A DNA stretch of 64,000 bases from an uncultured Lachnospiraceae bacterium (GTDB lineage: Bacteria > Bacillota > Clostridia > Lachnospirales > Lachnospiraceae), in NCBI GenBank assembly GCA_910584945.1, contig CAJUDY010000001.1:179322-243321 (forward strand), read 5' to 3'. The number at the start of each line of letters is the position of its first letter. Position 1 is the stretch's first letter. A program made the translations under genes and the position numbers. Positions 41,720 through 49,231 of this stretch are shown here, in pieces. The notes beneath the pieces are model-generated. The model was not told the DNA's origin. It saw only the letters and a list, made by a program, of their open reading frames with translations, and ran no database searches.

Positions 41720-42355
41720 TTAGAAGCCCAGATTCTCATTGACCAGCAGAATCTTGATGCGTCCAGGAATTCCGCTTCTTCTGGTGATCACCGTCTGGCT
41801 GCAGATGCTGTCCGGGGAGAAGCAGTCGTGACACACGCCGGTTTTGGCACAGGGGGTGTCAAGCTGCAGGCGTGTGGTATTGGGAGGCGCTGCCGTGGTG
41901 TGAACCCGGTCGATGCCGTCCTGGACGCTTTTGACCACTTTGTTCATGCCTGCGATGACGATCACATTGGAAGGACCGGCGCAGAGACAGGCCACCCGGT
42001 TCCCGAAGCCGTCCACGTTGATGAGTTCCCCTTCTACGGTGATGGCGTTGGTGCTCATAAGATAATAGTCGGCCATCACTGCTTTTGCGAAAATTTCCCG
42101 TTTTTCCTGGGGAGTGGCGGCTTTGGAACGGTCGATAAGGGTGTAATTGCGGGTCTCAATGGCGTCCATAAGACCGCATTCTTTGACGCTCATGGAGCCG
42201 CCCCAGGAGATGACGGAGCCTTCCGGCATCAGCTCCAGAGCTTTCTGGACAGCTTCCTCGCAGGTCTCGCAGAAATAGCCTTCCATGTTCCGCTTTTTCA
42301 GTTTGCTTAGGATGGTGGCTGCGGTGTTGGCATTGGATTGTTTGATAAATGACAT
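41720..42355 (-). CDS. LUD-domain lactate-utilisation-type protein (LutC/YkgG family)
   Basis: 211-aa protein of the DUF162/LUD family. Motifs: SVISWGGSMSVKECGL, ALMADYYLMSTNAI-like segment, GNRVACLCAGPSNVIVIAGMNKV. A C-terminal group of Cys (TPCAKTGVCHDCFSPDSIC) suggests metal or cluster binding. In other bacteria LutC belongs with the iron-sulfur proteins LutA and LutB for lactate oxidation; neither is beside it here, so it acts alone or with distant partners. Start ATG follows AAAAAGGAGG. Confidence 0.85.
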   Translation of the reverse strand: MSFIKQSNANTAATILSKLKKRNMEGYFCETCEEAVQKALELMPEGSVISWGGSMSVKECGLMDAIETRNYTLIDRSKAATPQEKREIFAKAVMADYYLMSTNAITVEGELINVDGFGNRVACLCAGPSNVIVIAGMNKVVKSVQDGIDRVHTTAAPPNTTRLQLDTPCAKTGVCHDCFSPDSICSQTVITRRSGIPGRIKILLVNENLGF

Positions 42356-42446
42356 GGGGGTGTCCTCCTTTTTTTGATCGTTGTTGTATGCGCTATAGGT
42401 ATAGTATAGCAGATTCGGGGGGTGAGGGCAACTGAGATGTTTGGAG

Positions 42447-42523
42447 ATCCGGACGCCCGTCCCGGGCAGATATTCCTTCCAGACCCCGCTTGCGCTTAGG
42501 GAGGAGATAGAGGAATCTGCGGG
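42447..42523. repeat. Structured intergenic repeat, family A copy 3, shortened
   Basis: Keeps the outer stem (GGGCAGAT..TTCC/GGAATCTGC) and the CCAGACCCCGCT-GCGCTTAGGGA block but lacks the inner GC helix present in copies 1 and 2. Confidence 0.65.
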
Positions 42524-42574
42524 TGATTTTGGTTAAAAGAAAAAAGATAAGATAGAAGAAAGGATGGGAATAGG

Positions 42575-44389
42575 ATGGCAGAGGGGATGCTGAGAAGGAG
42601 AGAGGATGTCCGGGTGGAGGATACCTGGGAGATGGGGGATTTGTATGGGAGTGATGAGGCCTGGGAGCAGGACTTTGGGAGACTGGAGAGAGGGATTGGG
42701 GAGCTTCGGGAGTTTGAGGGGCGTCTGGGGGAGGGGCCCAAGGTGCTTCTTGAGATGCAGAGGAAGAGCGATGCGCTGAATGAACTGGCGGAGCGGGTAT
42801 ATGTGTACGCGAACCAGAAGCTTCATGAGGATACGGACAATGGGAGGTACCAGAATCTTGCGAACCGGGCACAGGGGCTTTTGGTGCGGCTTTCGGAGGC
42901 GGAGGCTTATGTGGAGCCGGAGATTCTCGGGCTTCCGGAGGGGACGATCGAGAGATTTCTCGGAGAAAATGGGGAACTTCTGGTATACCGGCAGTATTTT
43001 GAAAATATGATAAGGCAGAGGGAACATGTCCTGAACCGGGAGGGAGAGGAGCTTCTGGCGGGCGTGAGAGAGATCGCGGAGGGGCCGAAGGATATTTTTT
43101 CCATGTTCAACAATGCGGATCTGAAGTTTCCGGTGATTAAAGGGGCGGACGGGGAGCCGACGGAGGTGACCCATGGGAGATTTCTGACGTTTTTGCAGAT
43201 CCGGGACCGGAGCATCCGGCGGGAGGCGTTTCAGGCGCTTTATCGGGAGTATGGGAAGTTCCGCAATACGCTGGCGGCCCTGTATCGGGCAAATGTGAAG
43301 CAGGAAACGTTCTACGCCAGAATTCGAAAATATGGGTCGGACCTGGAGGCGGCGTTGGATGAGAGCCATATTCCGGTGGCGGTCTACGACAATCTGATCC
43401 AGGCGGTACATGCGTATCTGCCTCAGATGCATCGGTATGTGAGGCTCCGCAAGCGGCTTTTAAAGGTGGAAGAACTGCACATGTATGATTTGTATGTGCC
43501 TATGGTGCCGGACGCGGAGGAAAGGATTCCATTTGAACAGGCGAAGGAGATGGTTCTGGAGGGCTTACAGCCTTTGGGGGAGGAGTATGGAGAATTGCTG
43601 AAGGAAGGCTTCCGGAATCGCTGGATCGACGTGTATGAGAATCAGGGCAAGCGAAGCGGCGCCTATTCCTGGGGAGCCTACGGGGTGCATCCTTATGTGC
43701 TTTTGAACTATCAGGAGAATCTGAACAACGTGTTTACACTGGCTCATGAGATGGGTCATGCGCTGCATTCCTGGTATTCGGACCAGAATCAGCCCTATAT
43801 TTACGCCGGGTACAAGATTTTCGTGGCGGAGGTGGCGTCCACCTGCAATGAGGCCCTCCTGATCCGCCATCTGATCGAAAAGACAGAGGAACCTGGGAAG
43901 AAGGCGTATTTGATCAATTATTTTCTGGAGCAGTTTCGCACGACCCTTTTCCGCCAGACCATGTTCGCGGAGTTTGAAAAGGTTACCCATGAACTGCAGG
44001 AGAAGGGGGAGACGCTGACCGCAGACAGGCTGTGTGATATTTATTATGGATTGAATCAGGAATATTTTGGAAATGATATGACTATAGACCGGGAAATTGA
44101 GCTGGAATGGGCGAGAATCCCGCATTTTTACACACCGTTTTACGTCTATCAGTATGCCACGGGATTTTCAGCGGCTATTGCGCTGTCGAAGAAAATCTTC
44201 GAGGAGGGGGAATCCGCGGTGGAGGCGTATAAAAGCTTTTTAAAAGGGGGAAGCTCAAAGTATCCTCTGGACCTGCTTCGAATGGCGGGTGTGGACATGA
44301 GACAAAAGAAACCGGTGGAAGACGCGTTGGATATATTTAGGAAATATCTGGATGAAATGGAGAGACTGGCGGGCAATGACGAGGTATGA
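42575..44389 (+). CDS. pepF: Oligoendopeptidase F, M3B family
   Basis: 604-aa cytoplasmic zinc peptidase that cuts peptides of roughly 7-17 residues. The helical N-terminal half precedes the catalytic region with HEMGH (in TLAHEMGHALHSW, about 391) and the downstream Glu of EVASTCNE. Length is complete. Start ATG follows GAAAGGATGGG. The next gene overlaps its end by 14 nt. Confidence 0.93.
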   Translation: MAEGMLRRREDVRVEDTWEMGDLYGSDEAWEQDFGRLERGIGELREFEGRLGEGPKVLLEMQRKSDALNELAERVYVYANQKLHEDTDNGRYQNLANRAQGLLVRLSEAEAYVEPEILGLPEGTIERFLGENGELLVYRQYFENMIRQREHVLNREGEELLAGVREIAEGPKDIFSMFNNADLKFPVIKGADGEPTEVTHGRFLTFLQIRDRSIRREAFQALYREYGKFRNTLAALYRANVKQETFYARIRKYGSDLEAALDESHIPVAVYDNLIQAVHAYLPQMHRYVRLRKRLLKVEELHMYDLYVPMVPDAEERIPFEQAKEMVLEGLQPLGEEYGELLKEGFRNRWIDVYENQGKRSGAYSWGAYGVHPYVLLNYQENLNNVFTLAHEMGHALHSWYSDQNQPYIYAGYKIFVAEVASTCNEALLIRHLIEKTEEPGKKAYLINYFLEQFRTTLFRQTMFAEFEKVTHELQEKGETLTADRLCDIYYGLNQEYFGNDMTIDREIELEWARIPHFYTPFYVYQYATGFSAAIALSKKIFEEGESAVEAYKSFLKGGSSKYPLDLLRMAGVDMRQKKPVEDALDIFRKYLDEMERLAGNDEV

Positions 44390-45158
44390 GGCAATTTTCA
44401 GAAGAAAATCGGTTCGGAAGTACAGGAAGGAAGAAGTGGACGAGGCCATTCTGGAGAAAATCCGGAATTTCGGTCCGGATACCGTGGGGGTGCGGCCGGA
44501 TATTCCCGTCAAATGGAGGATCTATAAAGGCAGTGATCATAAGGTAAAGGGGCTGTTTCAGGTGAAGGCTCCTTACTATGCCGCACTGTACTCGGAGGTC
44601 TGCGGGGATGGCCAGATCAACGGAGGGTGCCTGATGGAGCAGCTGGTGCTGTATCTTCATACGCTGGGGATCGGCAGCTGCTATCAGGGAAGCGCGAAGC
44701 TTCGGGAGGAAGCGGAGGATGGCATGGAGCTTCTGATGATCCTGGCATTCGGCTATCCCGATGAACCGTTGGAGCGAAAAAAGACGGATTTTAAGCGGGC
44801 GGAGTTAAAGAAGCTGGTGAAGACCACAGGCCCGGTGAACCGGCAGCTTAGAGGGCTCCTGGAACCGGCGCGTCTGGCGCCTTCCGCCTTGAATCAGCAG
44901 CCCTGGCGCTTTGCGGTGTCGGAGAATCGGATACACCTCTTCGTCAAACGGCCGGGAAGGGTGGGCTATCAGAGGCAGCTGGGCAAAAGTATGTTCCACG
45001 CGGGGATCGTCCTGTCCCATATGTTGATCGCCGGGGAGGAGCACTGGCTGGACCTGGAGTATCAGAAGCTGGGGAGCATTATGGAAAAGGCGATCCAGAA
45101 TTATCTCTACATTGGCAGTCTGACGGTCGCTGCCTTGTCCCAAGGCGGAAAAATCTGA
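44376..45158 (+). CDS. Nitroreductase-family protein
   Basis: 260-aa protein in the nitroreductase superfamily (FMN-dependent). N-terminal AIFRRKSVRKYRKEEV matches the usual R-S-x-R-x-F/Y start, and ARLAPSALNQQPWRF matches the FMN-binding APSA-NxQPW segment; here the order suggests the TM1586-type two-part variant. Substrate unknown. ATG 44376 lies inside the pepF end. Confidence 0.85.
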   Translation: MTRYEAIFRRKSVRKYRKEEVDEAILEKIRNFGPDTVGVRPDIPVKWRIYKGSDHKVKGLFQVKAPYYAALYSEVCGDGQINGGCLMEQLVLYLHTLGIGSCYQGSAKLREEAEDGMELLMILAFGYPDEPLERKKTDFKRAELKKLVKTTGPVNRQLRGLLEPARLAPSALNQQPWRFAVSENRIHLFVKRPGRVGYQRQLGKSMFHAGIVLSHMLIAGEEHWLDLEYQKLGSIMEKAIQNYLYIGSLTVAALSQGGKI

Positions 45159-45166
45159 AAAATGGG

Positions 45167-45195
45167 TTGACAGCAGACGGATTTTGGTGTATCAT
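45167..45195 (+). promoter_or_regulatory. tRNA-Gly promoter
   Basis: TTGACA (45167-45172), 17-nt spacer, TATCAT (45190-45195), 28 nt before the mature tRNA. Confidence 0.75.
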
Positions 45196-45222
45196 ATTTA
45201 TTGTCTTTGAAGGAGACAATAT

Positions 45223-45294
45223 GCACGAGTGGCTCAGTGGTGGAGTATCGCCTTGCCAAGGCGAGGGTCGCGGGTTCGAATCCCGTCTCGTGCT
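45223..45294 (+). tRNA. tRNA-Gly (anticodon GCC)
   Basis: 72-nt cloverleaf: acceptor GCACGAG/CTCGTGC, D-arm with GGCTCAGTGGTGGAG, anticodon stem TCGCC/GGCGA with loop TTGCCAA giving anticodon GCC, and T-arm GCGGGTTCGAATCCCGT. CCA is not encoded. Reads GGC and GGU codons. Confidence 0.96.
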
Positions 45295-45307
45295 CTCTTT
45301 AATAGGT

Positions 45308-45346
45308 GCGGAAACGTTGATTTTACAGCGTTTCCGCTATTTTTTG
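45308..45346 (+). terminator. tRNA terminator
   Basis: GCGGAAACG/CGTTTCCGC stem and a six-base T run. Confidence 0.88.
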
Positions 45347-45524
45347 TCTTTCCAACTGGTAGACATATCATAAAGCTTTTTCTATCTTATCCTTGTACCA
45401 TTTCGTCACTCTCTCCATCCCCCTTCCTCTGGTCTGCGGTACAGACCACAATACAGTTAATGAAAACTAACTTATAAACGGTTCTGCATCTTTTATGTTA
45501 TCGAGAGCATATGTACGATCTATA

Positions 45525-45571
45525 GGAACCGGTTCTCTGGCGATGCACAGAGCCGGTTTTCCTGTTTTTTA
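45525..45571 (+). terminator. Terminator-like hairpin
   Basis: ACCGGTTCTCTG pairs with CAGAGCCGGT (small mismatch), then a run of six T. It ends at the 3' side of the Uma2 remnant. The 230 nt before it (45347-45524, after the tRNA terminator) show no gene. Confidence 0.6.
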
Positions 45572-45769
45572 TGAAAGCAATTCCGCAAAATGGATTTTTA
45601 AATCCTCATAGATGCATACAGGAATCGTATCATCGAAACTGTACAGATTAGACATTTTTTCATGTTCAAAGTCGAAAAGATTCACTGTACGTGTTTTGGG
45701 ATTTACGATCCAGTATTCCCGTACTCCGGCAGAGCGGTATTTAAAAAATTTCCACGCATTTCTGCCCAC
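45569..45769 (-). pseudogene. Uma2-family endonuclease, 3' fragment
   Basis: 66 codons with KFFKYRSAGVREYWIVNPKTRTVNLFDF, the C-terminal core of Uma2 (DUF820) restriction-like nucleases, which are normally about 190 aa. The N-terminal half with the first catalytic acidic residues is missing. Confidence 0.72.
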
Positions 45770-45942
45770 GGGATACGGTTATCTTATTATACTGTCTTAG
45801 CCTTCAGCCTGCGTAACCCGCTTTCTCTGTAAGACACTTTATATTGTATATTATTGCACAATGTAATAGCAAAAACAACTTTTATTAACAGGGAGGCTGC
45901 ATAGTGCCACAATCGGTTTAGACGAAAGAAGGAACGAAGCTT

Positions 45943-46096
45943 GATGAACACGAATACAATCAATATTCTGACGACGGCCGAGGCAGGGAACGGGTTACTG
46001 GCATCTGAGAAAGAACGAAATAGGAAAGAACGAAATATAATAGAAAAGAATATGATTTTGAGGGCGGGCGCCCGTCCTCTTTTTGCGCCGGCATAA
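45943..46096 (+). CDS. Possible small peptide upstream of lysozyme gene
   Basis: 50-codon frame starting ATG with GAAGGAACGAAG upstream; N-terminal TTAEAGNGLLASEKERNRKERN. A strong hairpin with a T run lies inside its last codons, arguing against a real gene. No homolog known to me. The rest of 45770-46118 shows no other gene. Confidence 0.2.
46060..46084 (+). terminator. Terminator upstream of lysozyme gene
   Basis: GAGGGCGGG/CCCGTCCTC stem with five T. Confidence 0.75.
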
Positions 46097-46118
46097 AAGC
46101 CGGAGAAAGGGAAGATTT

Positions 46119-47129
46119 ATGAGTATAAGAGGAATTGACGTATCCAGCAATCAGGGAAAACCGGACTGGACGAAGGTGAAGAAAAGCGCAGTGGAATTTG
46201 CCATCCTTCGGATTCTGAACAGGAAAGGGAAAGACCCTTCGTTTGAGTATAATTATAACGGCTGCGCGGCCGCAGGTATCCGCAGGGGTGTGTATCGCTT
46301 CAGTTATGCATTGACCGTTTCTCAGGCAAATAAGGAGGCGGGGGAAGTCGTGGAGGCTCTGGCCGGCCGGAAGCTGGAGATGGGCGTCTGGCTGGATCTT
46401 GAGTGGAACAGACAGCGCGCTTTGGGTTCTGCAAAAGTAAAAGAGATTGCCAGTGCATGGATGGAGGTGATCCGTGATGCAGGATATGAGTGTAATATCT
46501 ACTGCAATACTGACTGGTATAAAAACATCTGCAGCGGCCTGAATGCAAAATACTGGATCGCCAGATATCCGGCTGATGACAACGGAACCATAAAAAAGGA
46601 ATTGCGTCCCAATATGGGGGAGACTGGCTGGCAGTATTCCAGCAAGGGCAGGGTACCTGGAATCTCCGGCAATGTGGATATGGATCTCTGGTATGGACCG
46701 ATCACCGAATGGATCGTCGAATCGACCGATATTTTGTTGTGGGATACGGAAGCGGTCAGAAGCCTGCAGGAGGCGCTGAACGCAGATGGCATTCGAGACA
46801 CAAACGACAGAGAATTGAAGGTGGACGGCATCAGAGGCGATATGACCAATTCGGCGGTTGAGAGGGTTCTGCTGAAGGCGGGAATATTTGATCAGAGTAA
46901 AGGAAAATATTCTGTAGGAAGCACCGGGCAGGCTGTGAAATGGCTGCAGATGAGGTTAAATACCGTTGTCGGGGATAAGATCACAGAATTGCTGGGATCC
47001 GGACTTCATCCGGACGGAAAATTTGGCGCGGACACCCGGCTGGCGGTTGGTCTGTTTCAGGAATCCCGTGGGCTTAAGATGGATTATATTGTGGGCACGA
47101 ATACGGTGACGGAGCTGATCAGAGTATGA
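46119..47129 (+). CDS. GH25 lysozyme with peptidoglycan-binding C-terminus
   Basis: 336-aa muramidase. The GH25 domain (about 1-195) begins GIDVSSNQGKPDW and holds the catalytic acids in GVWLDLEWN (about 98-101). Two stretches in the C-terminal part, each with the pattern of PG_binding_1 (SLQEALNADGI...; VKWLQMRLNTVVG...GKFGADTRLAVGLFQ), would anchor it to the wall. No signal peptide is present, as in phage or holin-released lysozymes. ATG 46119 follows AAAGGGAAG. Confidence 0.9.
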   Translation: MSIRGIDVSSNQGKPDWTKVKKSAVEFAILRILNRKGKDPSFEYNYNGCAAAGIRRGVYRFSYALTVSQANKEAGEVVEALAGRKLEMGVWLDLEWNRQRALGSAKVKEIASAWMEVIRDAGYECNIYCNTDWYKNICSGLNAKYWIARYPADDNGTIKKELRPNMGETGWQYSSKGRVPGISGNVDMDLWYGPITEWIVESTDILLWDTEAVRSLQEALNADGIRDTNDRELKVDGIRGDMTNSAVERVLLKAGIFDQSKGKYSVGSTGQAVKWLQMRLNTVVGDKITELLGSGLHPDGKFGADTRLAVGLFQESRGLKMDYIVGTNTVTELIRV

Positions 47130-47131
47130 GA

Positions 47132-47158
47132 GAATCCCCGGCTATAGCCGGGGATTTT
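47132..47158 (+). terminator. Lysozyme gene terminator
   Basis: AATCCCCGGC/GCCGGGGATT with a TTTT end. Confidence 0.82.
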
Positions 47159-47199
47159 GTGTTGCTTCTGATTCTTGGCCTGTTTCTGTTATCGCTTTT

Positions 47200-47301
47200 T
47201 CACATCTGCAGTATCTCATTTTTCAGCATACGCTTGATTTTGTCACTCATGGTTTCCTTGCTCGTCTTGCTGAAATGAATCCGCACAATGTAGGCAGTCA
47301 T
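47200..47301 (-). pseudogene. TnpW-like small transposon protein, remnant
   Basis: 33-codon frame encoding TAYIVRIHFSKTSKETMSDK and ending IKRMLKNEILQM. It matches the core of TnpW-type small proteins carried by clostridial integrative elements (pattern V-VHFS-TS-ETM-DKI-RMI-NE). The recombinase and other element genes are absent. It is the only gene-like item in the gap 47159-47419. Confidence 0.55.
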
Positions 47302-47419
47302 GAGAAACTTTCGTGATTAAGAAGTCATTTAGAACAGATATCACCGGCGCAGATCGGCGTTTTTTCGGCTTGGGAGATCACTGAAAGCAGGAAAACGGGG
47401 TTGCAGAAAAAACATTTAC

Positions 47420-47448
47420 TTGTAATCTCCCCCAAAAATCGGTATGAT
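47420..47448 (+). promoter_or_regulatory. Promoter of CAP-domain gene
   Basis: TTGTAA (47420-47425), 17-nt spacer, TATGAT (47443-47448). Confidence 0.65.
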
Positions 47449-47486
47449 AAGAATATAAACTATTACATCATACGGAGGGAATGTAT

Positions 47487-48269
47487 ATGTGGACAAGATG
47501 GAAGAGAACGATGGCGTTTCTGTTGTCTTTGCTGCTTCTTCTGGGGTCCGTGGGCATGGAAACTTTTGCTTCTGGAAGCGCCTCGAAGATCAGCGTCAAT
47601 GTGAGGTATGATCAGGCAGAGGCCAGACAGATTCTTACGAGGGTGAACAACTTAAGGACCCAGGGGAGCTGGTACTATGATGAGAATAACTCAAGAGTCC
47701 AGACCGGACAGCTAGACGGGCTGACCTGGGACTATATGCTGGAGAAGGTTGCCATGCTGCGGGCGGCGGAGGCAGCGATCTATTATGCCAGCGGGCACAG
47801 CGGACATGGAAGACTGAACGGAAAAAGCTGGACTACCGCCTACAAGGATTGTGTGGACGAGGAAGCTCTGGCGACCGGGATGTCCACCCTGTGGTTCGGC
47901 TCGTACGCAGAGAATCTGGCCTTTGGACATTCGACGGAGGAATCCGTGTTTGAAGCCTGGCTGGAAGAGGACTATGACTACAGCGGGCAGGGCCACAGAA
48001 GGAACATGCTGGGTTCCGGATATCGGACGATCGGCGCTGCCAAGGTCATTTATGACGGGCGGATTTACTGGGCCATGGAACTGGGTGGTGAGAATTCCGG
48101 TTATCCGGACCCGGGAATCCAAGACGACTGGCAGAAGGTGACGCTGGAAGCGGAGGAGGAGTACGTAAAATTCGACGGGACCGGCAGTACAGAAGAACCT
48201 CAGAAGAAACCGTCTTCTAATAACGGCAGTAATTCCGCGAATAGTTCCAAGCCTGCCAATCCGGTGTAG
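47487..48269 (+). CDS. Secreted CAP/SCP domain protein, ended by in-frame TAG
   Basis: 260 aa: signal peptide (TMAFLLSLLLLLGSVGM, cleavage near FAS), then a CAP (SCP/PR1) domain of about residues 35-205 with HSGHGR, the AENLAFG and GHRRNMLG signatures, then a low-complexity Ser/Asn/Pro linker ending KPANPV. The TAG at 48267-48269 is followed in the same frame by the fibronectin-like part, so the gene was probably one longer reading frame. ATG 47487 is 7 nt after GGAGGG; the ATG at 47481 is too close to it. CAP proteins of Clostridia are secreted; their function is unclear. Confidence 0.85.
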   Translation: MWTRWKRTMAFLLSLLLLLGSVGMETFASGSASKISVNVRYDQAEARQILTRVNNLRTQGSWYYDENNSRVQTGQLDGLTWDYMLEKVAMLRAAEAAIYYASGHSGHGRLNGKSWTTAYKDCVDEEALATGMSTLWFGSYAENLAFGHSTEESVFEAWLEEDYDYSGQGHRRNMLGSGYRTIGAAKVIYDGRIYWAMELGGENSGYPDPGIQDDWQKVTLEAEEEYVKFDGTGSTEEPQKKPSSNNGSNSANSSKPANPV

Positions 48270-48272
48270 CCT

Positions 48273-49115
48273 ATGAATCCGGTGGAGGGTTTAAGCGTTT
48301 CCGCAACCAAATACAACACGCTGGAGCTTCGCTGGAATCCGGTATCCGGCGCGAAATCCTATGAGGTATATTATGCGGCTTCGGACAATGTGAGCAGCGC
48401 CAGACGTCTGGCCAACGCCAAAAAGACGAACTACCGTTTCACCAAGGCAAAGTGCGGACAGCCTTATTACTTCTGGGTAATCCCCGTTGCGGGTAAGACG
48501 AACAAAGGAAGCTTAAGCGCGGCAGCTGCGGGATACGGAGAGACTCACTTGACGGGAAGCACTGCCTTTACCGTGACAAAGCCCACTCATAATAGTGTAA
48601 AACTGAAGTGGAGCAAGGTACCCGGGGCGAAAAAATATGTGGTGGAGTGCAGTATGGATTTGATAAACTGGACAATCGTTTCGGAAAAAGGCGGCACCGG
48701 CTTTACCCACAAGGGACGGGAGACCGGAGAGACCTATTATTACCGGGTGCGGGCGAAGAGGGACAGCGAGACGACTTCTCTGGACGAGGCAGGCTTTACC
48801 CAGGCAACTACCGTCTTAGGGCATGTGACCAGGCTGAAGGTCAGCCAGGCCGGAATCGGCGGATTAAAGCTTTCCTGGAGGAAAGTACCCGGAGTGGCCT
48901 ACTATGAGGTCTATCGGCTGAACCGGGAGACCGGCGAATACGATCTTCTGACCCCGGGCAGGAATTTAAGAAGTGCGAAGTACGTGGATACGGGACTGGC
49001 CCCGGCTGCTACATATACTTATAAAGTGATCGGCTTTACGGCGGGCGGAAAGCGGCAGACGGATCTTCTGGAGGCGGTTGCTCCGGTTTCGCAAACGACA
49101 AAAGCGCCCAAATAA
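48273..49115 (+). pseudogene. Fibronectin-III-like C-terminal half of the CAP protein
   Basis: 280 codons of three fibronectin type III-like modules (each with L-LRW/LKWSKV-GAKKY-V or LSWRKVPGVAYYEVY patterns), in frame with the preceding CAP gene across a single TAG. It has no ribosome site of its own, so it is silent unless TAG is read through or the TAG arose by mutation of CAG or similar. Confidence 0.75.
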
Positions 49116-49124
49116 CATTTTATA

Positions 49125-49167
49125 TGTCACAAATGTGACTGAAATTTTTTGTATAGAAAACTATGAT
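49125..49167 (+). promoter_or_regulatory. CRP/FNR-family activator site and cooS promoter
   Basis: TGTCA-N6-TGACT (49125-49140), with the inner perfect repeat GTCACA-AA-TGTGAC, lies upstream of TATGAT (49162-49167). There is no -35 box. Its centre is about 41.5 nt before the predicted start, the class II activator position. It resembles the CooA site TGTCR-N6-YGACA. Confidence 0.65.
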
Positions 49168-49231
49168 AAGACGGTAATCATCCAGGGTACTGAAAAATTA
49201 TATATTATTACAATCAGGAGGTAGGAAAACA

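Noticed and set aside
45347..45524. Possible small gene after tRNA-Gly
   Set aside because: The frame runs through the tRNA and its terminator; no independent start signal was found.
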